Below, piece by piece: positions 51,149 to 63,910 of a DNA stretch of 64,000 bases. The position numbers and the translations under genes were made by a program. How positions within the stretch are numbered: position 1 is the stretch's first letter; each line of letters starts with the position of its first letter. Below the pieces are notes generated by a model. It had not been told where the DNA came from and ran no database searches. It was given only the letters and a program-made list of their open reading frames with translations. This stretch comes from Chaetorhynchus papuensis (lineage: Eukaryota > Chordata > Aves > Passeriformes > Rhipiduridae): contig VWYX01000366.1 in the NCBI GenBank assembly GCA_013396525.1, positions 408,781-472,780 on the forward strand, written 5' to 3'.

Positions 51149-53803
51149 TCATGTCACTGCATCTGCTGATATCCCAGAGGCTGTTAACTCCCACTTGGGA
51201 AGTTGTGGTTATGGAACTGGATAATTAATGCTGTCCAGTCATGTCCCATGAATGGAGAACGAGTAATATTTGAGTATTCTTTCAGCAATCTTTATTTTGT
51301 TGGAAAATATGTAGCAATTACAGCCATTCTTCTTAAAAAGTGGTCTTAACATAATGTTTTATAGAGGACAATCTGCCCTACATGGTGTGCTTGATGCTGG
51401 TTGTAGGTAATGGGGTGAATTTCCATGTTGGTGACCAGAGCGTGATGCAGATTTGTGCCTACAACTTGCATGCTTTAAATGTCCCATCTGTCTTTGAGTG
51501 TGAAAACAGGATTGTTATGCTCAAGGGAGCATAAAATATTGTGTCTGCTCCCTTCCTGGGTGGTGTTTGTGGGGAGTGGTGTACAAATGTTAGTTGGCAA
51601 TGGCTTACAGATTACAGGAGAAGCTTGGAGATGATAAAACACACCAAAAAAGGGCCATGATTGTTTGACACATAGTAAGAGTTGGGGATCTGAGATAAAT
51701 GAATGTGATGAAATCATGACGTGATGGGAAATTTGGCTTTTCATGGTTAGGATATCATTACAGTATAATCTGAAGAATAAAACTTTAATGGTGCTTAGAA
51801 GGCTTTGCTGCACAGACACCCTTACCCTTCCCAACTGCTCATAACTCTTGGGTTCCTGTGCTGTGTTAGAGCAGTCTGTCCCACCACACTGGCACCACAG
51901 CCTGGCCTCTGGCTGTGAGCAGTTTCATGGAGGAGGGCGTTCCAACTCTGTCCCCTCTCACCCTGCTTGTCAGTGCATTACATTTCTTGCTGCTTGGTAG
52001 GGAAAATGGGTAAACTGTGGCCGGCAAAGAAACTGGCTCAGTCTCCAGTGGCATTCAGTAAATAATGCATGCTCTTTAGTGGTTGCAAGCTTCAACTATT
52101 TCTTTGGCATTTAAATACATCCATTCCACTGTGAGCCTGCATTCTCTCTTTAACCTTTCTTCCAGCTGCTTCATCCAAGCTATCAGCACCTCATTTTATT
52201 TTATGGAAGATGACATGTCTTCAGAAGGATACTATTATTCTGAGGAAGGTGGCTTCTTCCCTGAAAACAAGAATGCTGCTTCTCCAGTGGAGCTGATTTG
52301 CCAGAGGTATCCGTGCTTGGAAGCCATTGTCGTGCAGTGTCTGCCCTTCAACTGTGTGGTGTCTGTCTGCCAGAGCCTTTGGCTTATGTCAGAAACTCCC
52401 ATTTGCTAATAAGCAGGATTAAAAGGCCTCTTCTGCTGTGCTGTATTATTTTTGAACTTGCAAACCCCAGAAATGCCATAATTCAGAGCGAGAAATAAAA
52501 CACAGCATTGATGTCAGCTGAACATATTAAATTTGATATCCACTAGTGGCTTTATGAGCTATAAAAGTCAATATTCTAGAAATCACCAACTACAAGATGT
52601 CTATACAAGAGCTTACAAAGGGCTGTGTGGGACATGGTCTGCAGAGTGTTAGTGTGAGGCTGCGGGAGGAAACCAGAGAACGAGTTACCGAGTCAGCTGT
52701 GCAGATAACCAGTGGCAAAGAGAAAGATGTTCACACTCAAGGGACAGCTTAATCTCCAAGTATTATGGTAATATTAAGGAAATTTAGAAAAGACAGATAG
52801 CAGCTTGGACATGCAGCAGCAGCATTAATTTGCTTCTGTCCTGCTTGGATTGTTTAGTAGGCGAAGAGGGCAATCTGAATGACATTCTCCAGCAGAGGGA
52901 TAAAACTGCCTAACAGCACATAGCAGCTTTGGATCTGTGAGAAGTAAATTATTTGGAACAAATCTGAACCTCCTGCACTTCCATATCTCCTCCCTGTGCT
53001 GCTCTGAAGAGACACCTTGTTTTCATTTGGTTTTATTTGGCATTTTTTTCTGTAAACACATATTCAGGTTCCCAAACCTTTTTTATTTTATCTGACTGAA
53101 ATAATACTGAAAAAAATCATTCACTTATGCTTCTGGTTTTAAAATCAAACTTGTTTGCATTTTTTTGCATGCCCTGTGAGCCTGCATCCACCAGCATCTT
53201 ACTTGTAGGAGGGGGGATCAATTTATACTGAAATGAACATAAAGTGGAAGTTTTCAGTTGGTTTGTGAAGTACTACTAGGGGTATCAAGAAAATTAAACC
53301 TAGCTGGCAATCACTGTCTCTTTCTGCAGATTTGCCAGTATTGCTTACTAAAAATGATTGAAGCTAACTAATCTAAATCCACTGATAAATTCTCGGTTTC
53401 TACCAATTTATAGTGTCATTAAAGTGAGACATAAGGCTTATATGATAGCCTTGCCCCAGCATATGTCAGCTGTAAGAATTACTGCTGCAGGACAGTATTA
53501 TACATTGCTCTCACCACGTCCTCCACAGCATCTGCAGTGCAAGAAGAAAAACAAACGATAAGCAGCAGATAAGAGGCAGTTCCTAAACGTTGTAAAGCAG
53601 CGGCTGTCTTGAGCCTCAACACAAATACTGATGAAAGGATGTGGTAAGTTGTAGGTTCTGAGTTCAGAAAGTTTGTTCTGGAGTAGCTGTCAGCTGTGTT
53701 CCAACATAAGAAGTTTCCATGCCATGATAGAAGGATGGAGGAACTCTTCTCTTCCCCAGCCATGTAGCAGCAGCCGTCTACCACTGTAGAGGTAGATGAG
53801 GCT

Positions 53804-53806
53804 TTT

Positions 53807-53896
<90 letters not shown>
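53804..53896 (+). repeat. Compound TTTA / TTAC microsatellite
   Basis: About eleven TTTA units change abruptly at about 53851 to about eleven TTAC units with no mixing. Both blocks are pure, so the second block most likely grew from a single T-to-C change in one unit. It is likely to be highly polymorphic. Confidence 0.98.
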
Positions 53897-53897
<1 letters not shown>

Positions 53898-56841
53898 TAC
53901 ACATTGTATGTAAAACAGCAGCAGAGCTTCCAGGGCCAGCCCTTTGTCACCTGTGTTTCTTTCCATAGTCTTTGAAAGCCATTTTACTTACCATGCAGGA
54001 CCCTTGTATTTCTGATGTCCTTTATTGAGCTCGGAAGCTCTTGTGAATACATTCTGCAGGCATGCAGGATTACAGCTCCGGCTTTCTGAATCACAGCAGG
54101 GAGAATGAGCTATTCCGGCCTTTCACATCAAAGTTGTTGTCATAAGAGGGTTCAATAGTATATTTCCTGTTCTTGCTGCATACACTGCTGCAAAAGTTGA
54201 GTCATCAGCATATAAATACTTTCTTGGCCTCAGAAAATCTGATTTTTTTTGTGTGTTGATTGGCTGCCCATTTCATTTTTCTTTCCACACTTATTGACTC
54301 ATCTAAGAATAATGAAATTGGGTTGCTGCCAATCATACTTCATATTGCTTCAAATGTAGGAATGCTAAGGCAACTCATAAATACTATCTTATCTGCCAGG
54401 AAATCCATGGAACTGAATTTTGAGTAATTCTCGTTCACAGCAGTAGCTTGAGCTAAAGACCTGAAATAGTTTTGGTAATAAAGCCTGGTCCTGTGGACAG
54501 TCTTGTGCTGTGCTCTCTTATCGTGTGCTTGTGAGGAAAGAAATTGAACTAAAGTCTGCTTTGTGGAGAGAACAGGTTTTATTCTGGTTTTTTGAAATGT
54601 TTATCAATCTGTCCAAGCTCACTTGACAGGTAGAATTGACAAGGTCTCCTTGCTTTAAAAAAAATGACAGTTCACTAACTAGTCTGATTTTCTAATTGTC
54701 AGAGTTCAGTTATCTAGACATGCTATTATTCTTTCAGGCAGAAAGAACAAGCTGGTGTGATGGCCAAAGAAAGCATAAAACTTCTCATTTCTTAGACACT
54801 TCATAATTGGTTGGAAAGTAAAAGTTTTGGCCTTATGGAAGAGGAATGCTATAGGCAGTTCTTTCCATACCTTGTAATTGTCAATATGGGACAAGTTTTA
54901 AATAATACCAAGACCTAAGCAAAGGAAGAATTTTAAATAAATTACTCTATTCTGTTGCACAGTATGGTTTTAAATTAAACTACACTTTAGGAATTATATC
55001 CATGAAAAGTCCACTTATGGTATTTTGCTCATTTTTCTCTCTCTTTTTTAATGTTACATTTCCTCATAGTTCTTGGCAGATTAAACATTTTCATTTCAAA
55101 ATAGAACGGTTGCAACTCACACGGTACTCTTATGAAAACAAATTTTGAGTCACAATAATTTCTGTAGGCTGAAACTGATTTCCCAGAAAGGAGGATCAAT
55201 GTGGCAGCCTTGGGAAGTGAGGACAGTGGCCCAAAAAGATTTAAAACTAAGGATGCTGTCCTATGTCCTTCTATTGACAGTTCTTGCTTGCACCAGCAGT
55301 TCTGCCATGAGACTGCCTGAAGGGAAGTTTGGGTGGCTCATCTGACTGAAACAGTGTTTTGGTGGGGTTCATTTTGGGATGCCTCATGTTGCTGCGAGTG
55401 TCTTTGCAAGGCAAAGGCTGATTTACATTACCCTGAACTGCCAGAGAGGATTTTGAGTCTTACAAGCTGAACTGCCTCTTGCTGGTAGAGCTTTGGAAAG
55501 GTCCTTACTCCATCACTTTATTTCAATTCCCGAGTTGCAGAGGCATGCCATTGACACACAAATTCGTGACTGAAAGCAGATCCCTGTTGTGCAAGCTCTG
55601 TGGAGCAGAGCCATAAACTTGTTTGAAGACCTCCACACAGCTTCAGAGGTGAGGTGTGCTTGGGAATTGCAGAGCCAAGGTCACGGCCCATAGGGCAGGC
55701 AGGATGTTGCTAAACTACTGGGTTTACTGCAGTGATCTTTTCTGATCAGCTCAGGATTTGTGGATCATAAAGGGCATATAAATTTCCTCTCAACCTGTCC
55801 TCTCCCTTAGGCTAATTCCTTTTTGATATCTAGAGGTACATACCTAATAAGACTTTTTTTTTCTTTCCTTTCTTTTTTTTTTAAATGGGAGTTCAATTTG
55901 CTGGTGGGCTCCAGGAAGTGCTGTTCATGTGGGTAGAACATGCTTCATCTTTCATGACTCCCAATCTGTCTCTTTTGTTAACCATAGAAATCAGTTTAAA
56001 AAACAGCTGGCATGAGAGTGGGTGGTTTTGGTTGTTTATGGTTTTGGGGATTCTTTTCTCTTGCTGCTTACTTTCCTGATGCACATGCTGCTGAATTTCT
56101 ATTTGTTAAGGAAGTTCAAAGGAGGAAGAAGTAAGTTCTGCGTCATTTCAGTTTGCCTTTGTGCTTAGATCTGGTCAGAACCAGCCAAACTCTGGGCAGT
56201 CAGCAATGTGAGCAAACATAAAGCAGATATCTAGAAAAGGACTGGGAGCTTTAAAGTCACATTAAGACTTTGTTATAAACTTCTGCTTTGAAGATTTGCA
56301 GTATGACACATGAAAAAAATGTTAACTTCCATTAAAGGCTCTCATGAGATTTGTTACCAAATGTTAGCAAAAATTCAGCAGAACATTTCAAGGGGTACAA
56401 TCCAAAAGTTCCTATTATGCATTTGATGAAATCATCTTTAAATAGCCTAATTAGTGTAAAGGAGGAAACACTGTAATTGCACCAGATTGATATTAAATGC
56501 AAATTTAGTTTTTTGCAAGCATTTAGAAAAACAATAACTTTTAGTGAGAGCTTCATGGAAATATGTGAGAACAGAAATGGTCTTTGCTTGACAGTCTGTC
56601 CAGTGCTCCCAAAGTATGTGGAAAGCAAGTTACTAGACATTTACATTGTGAAACACCAGGAAAAAATAGCAGTTTATGATCAGTATTCTTAATGGAGTAC
56701 TGTGGGCATCCTGCTATTTCTAGCAATACTCTTTTTTTTGCAAGTCTTTCCCCTTGGTTGGCTTGCATTTACTAAAGAAGATATACACTGTTTATATATG
56801 TATTCTGATATACTTTGGTCTTTCTCCTGTTCATTCTGTAG

Positions 56842-57154
56842 CCAGTGGCTTGAGAAGGCTTGTGTGAGTTTAGAAAGAGGAAAACACAGTTTAAGAAGCA
56901 GTACTGTGTCTGTTCTAATGGCTCTGAAATTCAGTCATTTGGATTTCTTGAAACAAATGCCCTGTTTGGGGCCAGCTGAGGGAGAGAGCTGTCTCCCCTG
57001 CCCAGGCCTGCTTGCAAGACAAATGGCTCCATTGTTTCTGTGGTGTGCAAATATCACCGGTCCTGGGAGGTCAGGATTGCACACACTGAGTGAGTGTTTA
57101 AAGGACTTGGATGAAATACACACAGAAGATTTTAAAGATAAGGAGTCAGTAATG
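56842..57154 (+). other. Candidate unannotated exon
   Basis: A pyrimidine-rich tract (TTTCTCCTGTTCATTCTGTAG) ends at 56841, and a good donor (ATG|GTAAGA) lies at 57155. The 313 bases between are open in one plus-strand frame, which itself spans 56702-57214 (about 170 codons). The encoded peptide contains SQWLEKACVSLERGK early and ECLKDLDEIHTEDFKDKE near the donor. I recognise no family. One or two open frames this long are expected by chance in 64 kb, so the case rests on the splice sites and is weak. A lncRNA exon is as likely as a coding one. Confidence 0.18.
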
Positions 57155-58041
57155 GTAAGACTTGTGTACTCTCTAACTGTGTTTTGGTGGTACAGTAAAA
57201 ACACAAAGCACTGAGCTTGTGTAAACTTACTCATTCTGCTGGATCAAAATATGTCAAGCTGCTTTCTACCAGTAGGCTTTGTGCCAGATAAGGTATCATT
57301 TTTCCCTCCACAACCAGCCTAAAAACCTGAGGCTGCCATAAGCTGTCTGTCTTTTGCAGAAATGCAGTTATGTACTTGTGCCTGACGTGATCCATGAGTG
57401 TTGTAGGTGACCTGGTGTTTATGTGGGTGTGGAGGCACAGGCTGGGAGACAGCACTTGCCTGAGGCTGGGCTGGGATGGGGTGAAGCTGGGCTGTGGAGG
57501 CTTTCCAGAGGACTGTACAACTCTGCAGGAGTCTGGGCCTAGGGTGAGGCTGAAGGTTAGCTGTGGAGGAGCATATAAATTTTTAATTTTAGTGCTATAA
57601 AGGTGATTTTTATTTCCGTTTTAAAAACAGGAGTTGTCATAGGCATAAGGGCTTATCTTGCAACTGATCAGGTACTACGGAAAGGCACAGCAGTGTTGGT
57701 GAGCTGGTGATCTTTGCTGTGGCTGTTGCTGGTGGTGTTCTGCATTAGGCTGAAACAGTTCTTCACGGAAGATCAGTGATTATGGAATTTTGGCAGACTT
57801 CTAAGTTACTTATGTTCCAAGTGGAAAACAAAAAATCTTCCTGGTGTATTTTATATCACTGCCTGTTGCTCTGACACATACTTTGTGGTAGAGCTTTGTG
57901 CTGTCCTTGAATTACACAGATGGCTTCTGCTGTGTGGTGTCCTTCATAATTAGCTGTCCTAGAACTGGAGTAAAAACATGCTAAGAACTTTGGCATCCTA
58001 AAAGGCCATATAATCACCTAAGATTTTGGAAGCACAGTCTC

Positions 58042-58060
58042 CACCCCTCACCCCCCACCC
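58042..58060 (-). other. Possible G-quadruplex on the minus strand
   Basis: The plus strand CACCCCTCACCCCCCACCC reads on the minus strand as G runs of 3, 6 and 4 with short loops. The G6 run would have to supply two of the four strands. Confidence 0.35.
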
Positions 58061-60458
58061 TTAGCCTCAGGAGGAGAAAGACTTTTCTCTGATGTCCTGC
58101 ATCTTCTGCAGTGGGAATTCCCCCTTCAGTTGTGTCTACTAGAAGTGGCACTTTACCAATATCTGGGACCATTATTGACTTTTATATTGCAGACAGTGAC
58201 AAATCAGTCACAAACAGACTTCATTGTTATGGTGGTTGTTTGGTATCTAGGTAAAACAGAGTTGGATGAATTCTAGTCACATGTCAGTGTCTTCACTCAG
58301 CCTGAGACACTATAGAAAGCAGTTGTGGTGGGAGGTCGTTGTTGGAATGAGACAATCCTGATGACAGGACTGAGTGGGCTCTTTTAATTCCACTGCAGCA
58401 AAGTGGTTTGAGGACCTGCCTCCCTCTTATTTGGAAATAGAATTTGTCTGACTCAAGGATTCCTACATCGACTGCAATCCTGGGGTAGAGAGGCAGCACC
58501 AGAACTGCATGCAGAGTAAAATTTTTTGAAATACGAATTTATCCACATTTTCAGATACATCTGCTGATCTCATATTTCTTTAGCCCACCAGAAAGGGCAT
58601 ATTTTCATAATTCTTCTTTGCAGATATGCACTGGAGTATAGAATTCTTTCTAATGCATTTGAGTGAAAGATTGAATCCTTCTCTCCCTATAATTTTATTG
58701 CTCCTGTTGTTTTAATTCATAAGGTCACTGTGACAGATTTTTTTTCTAAGGTGGGTTTTCTGGCCTTTTTTTTAAAGGCTTGGGGGAAGGGGAAAAACAA
58801 TTAATGTAAGAGAATGATTTTCAGTCCAGTAATGTTGATGCGTTTGGCTCATCGGAAGAGCTTATTTCTTTGTTTACTTGGCAAGAATGAATATCAACAC
58901 ATAAATAATCAGCTGAGAACTAGATTTCCAGGAGGAAGAATTTTCCTAGTCACATTTCTGTTAATTCAAAGCAATATCTTTTAAAATTGATGTAACTCAC
59001 AGCCTTATGATGATCACATTACTTTCCCCTAGGAGTAAACACAGACAAAAGTGTCTGCTTAGTTTCCAAACTAGAAGAGTTGTTGCCTCAGGTACTCAAA
59101 TTCCTATAGAAAAAAGCTTTCCATAGCTCTTGTAGCTGTAGACGCTGAATGTATCAGTGTACCTGGGGACTTCCATGCCAACTTTTGCCAAGTACCACGA
59201 ACTCTTCTTCAGAAAGACATGGAAAAACAATTTACTGAACAAGCCTCCCAGAAGTGCATTTTTCAGACAGTCTTTCACCTAGCTAAAGTACACAGGCCTG
59301 ATGTGCTATAGCTGGAAGAAGCTAACCACATCATATAATTTCTGAACTGTTTTTCCCCTTCTTCTCACTCTTGGAAAAATATGTAACCTAACAGGACAAC
59401 TGGGCTGACCCTTTCTTCAGACCCCATTGCAGTGCAACACTGAAACCTCCTTCTGGAAAATCCTCTTGTGCTAATACATTGCAATCCCACTTTTCATAGT
59501 TTGCAGAACCTAATGTATTTAGCTGGCTCACAGCATCCCACAGAACCTGAGGTCCCAGGGACAATCCCTGTCCTTCACAGCCCAGGGATTTTGTAATACT
59601 CAACAGCAGTAAGAGATTTGTCCAGGAGGAAGCCTGGGGCCCCTGGTCATGGACATCATCTGCACCATTATCTCTTTCAGCGGTGTAACTTGGTTTTTAA
59701 TGTTACATCGGGAAGTGTATTGCTTACAGCATGCATGAGCCCTCAAATGCTTTTATCAAGTACCTCAGATGTTCCAGACAGCAAGCAAGTTTTTGGGCTA
59801 CATGCATCTATTGGCTTGTTTCTTTATCGTGGTTTCATAACACTGAAAATAGATAGAGAAGCAGATTCAGATCCCTCAAACTGCTTGATGTGAGAAAATT
59901 CTGCTTCTAGATTATGCTATTATAAAAGGTTGCTGTGACCCAGAGATGTACTACTTAGCTTATCATTTTCCAAGTTTAAAAGAATTAGCTGCCAGCAACA
60001 GAAACTTACTTTCTGCTTGTTTTTAAAGCATTTTGCAGAATGCAGTGCTGCTGGGTGTCAACAGACTTTGGATGCTACACAGGAACACTTAAATAAATAT
60101 AAGTACCCAGTCTTCACACTGGCTTCCAGATACTTACAGCAAGAGTGCCAAAATCCCTCCTTCAGACACTGGACTTCTATAACCCAATGAAGCAGGCAGT
60201 GCCAAGAATTTAGTAACTTAGAGGATAAGAAGTTGGAGACAGAAGCTGCAAGGGAACCAAGCTTTACAAGCCTTCCTTGAATGCACTTGGTGGATTTGGG
60301 GGTGAGGTGGAGTTATTGTCTGTGCAGAATACCTGAACAGAATTGCTAGGTTTTGAGTCAGCAGAGCATTATCAGCTTTACAGCTGAGGAATGTATTTTC
60401 TACCCAGACTGAGTCAAATGGAAAACCAACTTTAGTTTTGTAATAAGAATTGCATGTG

Positions 60459-60471
<13 letters not shown>

Positions 60472-60495
<24 letters not shown>
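60472..60495 (+). repeat. A24 homopolymer
   Basis: A pure A run followed by a purine-rich stretch. No LINE or gene copy is recognisable before it, and no target-site duplication is evident. Confidence 0.95.
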
Positions 60496-60497
<2 letters not shown>

Positions 60498-61429
60498 AAG
60501 AAAAATAGAGATCCTCTAGAGTTGTGTTTTCATAATAGGAAAATATTGGTCCTTTCTGGTGGTACTTGGAATTGGCCAGAATCTCTTGTTCAGCTGTTTC
60601 TGGACATAGTTCAGGACAGACATCCTTGGGGATGATTAAGCTAAAGAGAATCTTTGTAGGTGTACAGTTGTCTGAGTTACCAGTAACCCTACTGTTCAAT
60701 GCTAAAATGAAATCTCACTGCCAGAACTGTGCTGGAACATTCCATTTTTAATTATTATTTAATTATAATTTAAAAAAAAAATCTGGCCTTAGACTTCAGC
60801 TTGCTCAGTGGGACAGCAGAAGCTGAGGCCTGTGCAGGGAGAATCGGTGTGATATTTTTTCCCCCATTGTTTTGAACTTTGTGTGCATGTGACATTACAA
60901 AGAATGAACATAAAATACTGCCAAGTCATGGCTGTAACAAATCTGCACCTACTTGCACATAAGGTGGTCAGAAGTCGAGCCCGGGAATACTTACTCCCTG
61001 CAGCCTGTCAGTAGTCTGGCAAAAATATGAGTACACACCCTTATCCAGAATAATGTTAGGGCCTCATTCATGTTTAGCTGAACCCACTTTGGAAAGGGAA
61101 ATACCTTGTGACATTCTTCAGTGGCCTCTATGGACAAATAAATAAAAGATTTAATGGAGCCTTCACAGTAGGGTATTGGCAATTGAGGAGGACCCCGAGG
61201 ACTGGGGTGTGTAAATTAGGCAGGATTGGGATATTTTCAGAGCTCCATAAGGGATGAGGAAGAAGTCTTTCATCCACCCAAGTTCCTGGGCCTCTGAGGG
61301 AAAAAACCCCACTCCACGTTTAGCGTAGGGAACAGCCCTTTCCCATGAGTGTTTTGAGGCTGTGTGTGCATCTCGTAGTCTGGCCTTGTTCCATCAAATA
61401 CTTTTCTCTGAATTAGACATGGGATGGTA

Positions 61430-61720
61430 ACGGCATTTATTATGCCAGCAGGTAATTAATTATGATAAACGTGCAAATTGTCTATTGTCTCAATAGGCTC
61501 TGTAGAGCCAAAAGGGTGCATGTGACTAAAAGTATTCGGATTAAAGGTCTGCAGTATTAATGAGCACTGCAGCAGTATTCCACACTGAGTCACTGAGAGC
61601 TGTGCTGTCAATTACCTGTGGATTAAGGACCAATGTGATTTGAACCAGATCCCTTATGACCTGAGTGGAAGGCCCAAAAGGGTTTTGTGGCACTGCCTCT
61701 TACAAATGCTCCATGACAGA
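61430..61720. promoter_or_regulatory. Candidate conserved enhancer block
   Basis: The block is free of repeats and dense in developmental factor words. TAATTAATTA is at 61453-61462. ATTGTCT is repeated in tandem at 61477-61490. CTATTGTCTCAATAG (61482-61496) is an inverted pair with a 3-base spacer. ATTAATGAGC and TCAATTACC lie further along. This texture is typical of conserved non-coding elements near developmental genes such as SOX4. Conservation cannot be judged from one sequence. Confidence 0.3.
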
Positions 61721-62060
61721 TCTGTTTTCAATTCTTATTCTTTCTCACTTTTTTCTTTTTTTTTTTTAATTTTAAATTTTTTGAAAGAAAGTCAGACTTC
61801 AAAGTAACAGCCTAACTTGTTATTAATATGCCTTATAGTAAATACCCTATGACTTTCTTTCCTTGTCCCATCCATTAGCCTTCACTGTAGTTTCTGCACC
61901 TGGATGCTGGAGGGAAGGAGGTGGGGCAGGATGAGGGGGAAACAGATAATGCATGCCAGAAGAAAAAGTAATTGTGGTGGTAAGAAGTTTCAGCAACTTG
62001 GAGAAAAAATCCTTTCCCTCACAGTTTTCCAACCTCTTTTGGCTTTCTTGTTAGCCTGTC

Positions 62061-62126
62061 AGTGTTATTTGTGTGTGGGCATTGTTATTTGTGTGTGGGA
62101 ATTGTTATTTTTGTGTGTGTGTGTGC
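62061..62126 (+). repeat. Three imperfect copies of a 20-bp TG-rich unit
   Basis: Units of the type ATTGTTATTTGTGTGTGGGA lie at 62061-62080, 62081-62100 and 62101 onward. The last unit grades into a short (GT)n run. Confidence 0.9.
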
Positions 62127-63565
62127 ACGTATTAAGCACATTGTTATATGTAAAGAGGATGGTTCTTCACTTCAACACATCAAGGAGAACTCGGAACCAC
62201 TTTGTCAACATAAATAAACTATTAGACTATCCACAACTGACATCTTTGAGGTCATCTTCCATAGCCAGAATAAATTTCTCTTTAACAGTACAGATGGATA
62301 CTAGGAAAGCCAGCAGATGCATTGTAGCTAATCAGAAAGAGACTCAGCAGGGTAACTAAAATCTCTGCTAGAATTCATATCCCTTCATGGAGTTTAATTA
62401 AAGAGCTTTGTGTGCATCCTTTTGTTTTATCTGTTGCCAGTGTTTTGTCTCCTATTGTGGCAGTTCCTTCAAATAACCATCAATTTGCTGTGATAATCTA
62501 CTGAGGAGAATGAGCAGCGCTGTTTAATTATATAAAAATGATAATGAGCTTTGGCTGTCGAAGAGTTAAGGAGCTGCTGCTGGCCACTGGAATACAAAAG
62601 AGCTGGTGCCAAAGGGGCCCCTGGAAGTCTGTGGCACTTCAGACTTCATTGCTGAGCAGCAATAACTGGCTTGAGCAAGCAGCAGGCCAGCGGAGCTTCC
62701 TTTGGGGAGAGATAACTGAATTATTGAGCAGCCTCCTAACAGCAGGAAGCAGAACAGGCATGGACAGATTTCTCTTTCACACCCCAGCAAAAATACAAGG
62801 TAATCAAAAGAAAGAGCTCTTGTCCTACATAAGCACAATGCCTTTGGCATTGTACTCCTTTCCTCATCCTCATGGCAGAAATTAGAGCTTGGGCATAACC
62901 AGGTGTCATTTGGTGCCATTTTGCTGCAGGAGATAGCAGGAGAACTTAGGGGAGTGGGGTTCTGGCTGCTGGGGAAACATGAGCCAAGGTGCAGATAACT
63001 AAGGTATGCTTGTGCTCTACCCAAGAGTAGTGTGGATCCAAGTTTATCAAGAAGTAATTCTTCTAAGAGGTGAAAGCTTTCAGTTCTCAGACCTTTTTTC
63101 CAATCCTCTTATTTTTTTCTTTTTTTTTTTCACCAAGAGGTGAATAAAATCTTGTGCAACCTCCATATTTTGCATCCAAACTATTTACTCACTGAAGCTG
63201 TTGTTTTCCCCTTTCTGTTTTCTCTAGCTGGGACCATGCTGAATTAAGCATGGGGCAGGGAACTTTATAAAGCAGGAACGGCACTGGATCCGAGGAGGAG
63301 AAATTGCTGGAAGCCCTATTTCTTAAAGCAGAGAACCAATAATCCTGCTTAATGTTATGTGATTTACCCTGTGCTTGCTGTCCAGGTTAATGACAGCACT
63401 AATGAACTCCCGAGGCATACAGTGCCCATAGGGGCCTCCAAGCCAGGTCTCCAGGCATGGAGCTACTTGGCTGGAGCGGGTACGGTGGAGCTGGCAAAAA
63501 CACATCCAGAACCAGGGATGTCTCTGAAGGCAGAGATGTGACAGGGCCTGCCTTCCTTCTCTCAG

Positions 63566-63618
63566 TGCGTGGCCTGGCCACACTGCTGTGGGAAGCCAAG
63601 GGCTCCAGCACAATGGAG
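63566..63618 (+). other. Candidate short exon
   Basis: CCTTCCTTCTCTCAG is a strong acceptor ending at 63565, and GAG|GTAAGC is a strong donor after 63618. The 53 bases between are open in the plus frame (VRGLATLLWEAKGSSTME). No gene is recognisable. A non-coding RNA exon or chance pairing of sites is most likely. Confidence 0.15.
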
Positions 63619-63910
63619 GTAAGCAGGGGCATGGCCCGAGACAGAGCAGTGTTGTTACAAGTGGGACGTGAACAGGGCTCTGATGGTGCCACTTTGGACT
63701 GACACTCCTGTGCCACTAACACGCAGGAAGCGGAAAACGCTTTGAGGAGCACTCTGGTTTTCTTGGTTGTATGTAAGGAACACTGGCAAGGGAAGTGTTA
63801 CTGCTGAGTTCGTAAGAGATGCAGCTTTGCCTTTAATGCAGAGTTTACCCTACAGGACACTCTGCTGTGTGTTGGTATTTCTGTAGCAGAAAAGTGAGCA
63901 CAGGTGCCAT

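Noticed and set aside
57383..57391. CRE/UPRE-like TGACGTGA
   Set aside because: It is a single short core in gene-free sequence with no promoter features. Chance occurrence is likely.
60472..60495. The A24 run as the tail of a processed pseudogene
   Set aside because: No gene-like or LINE-like sequence precedes it and no flanking direct repeats are visible. Avian CR1 does not end in poly(A).
61904..62359. A 151-codon plus-strand open frame
   Set aside because: It crosses a TG-rich tandem repeat, has no splice context or recognisable domain, and is of a length expected by chance in 64 kb.
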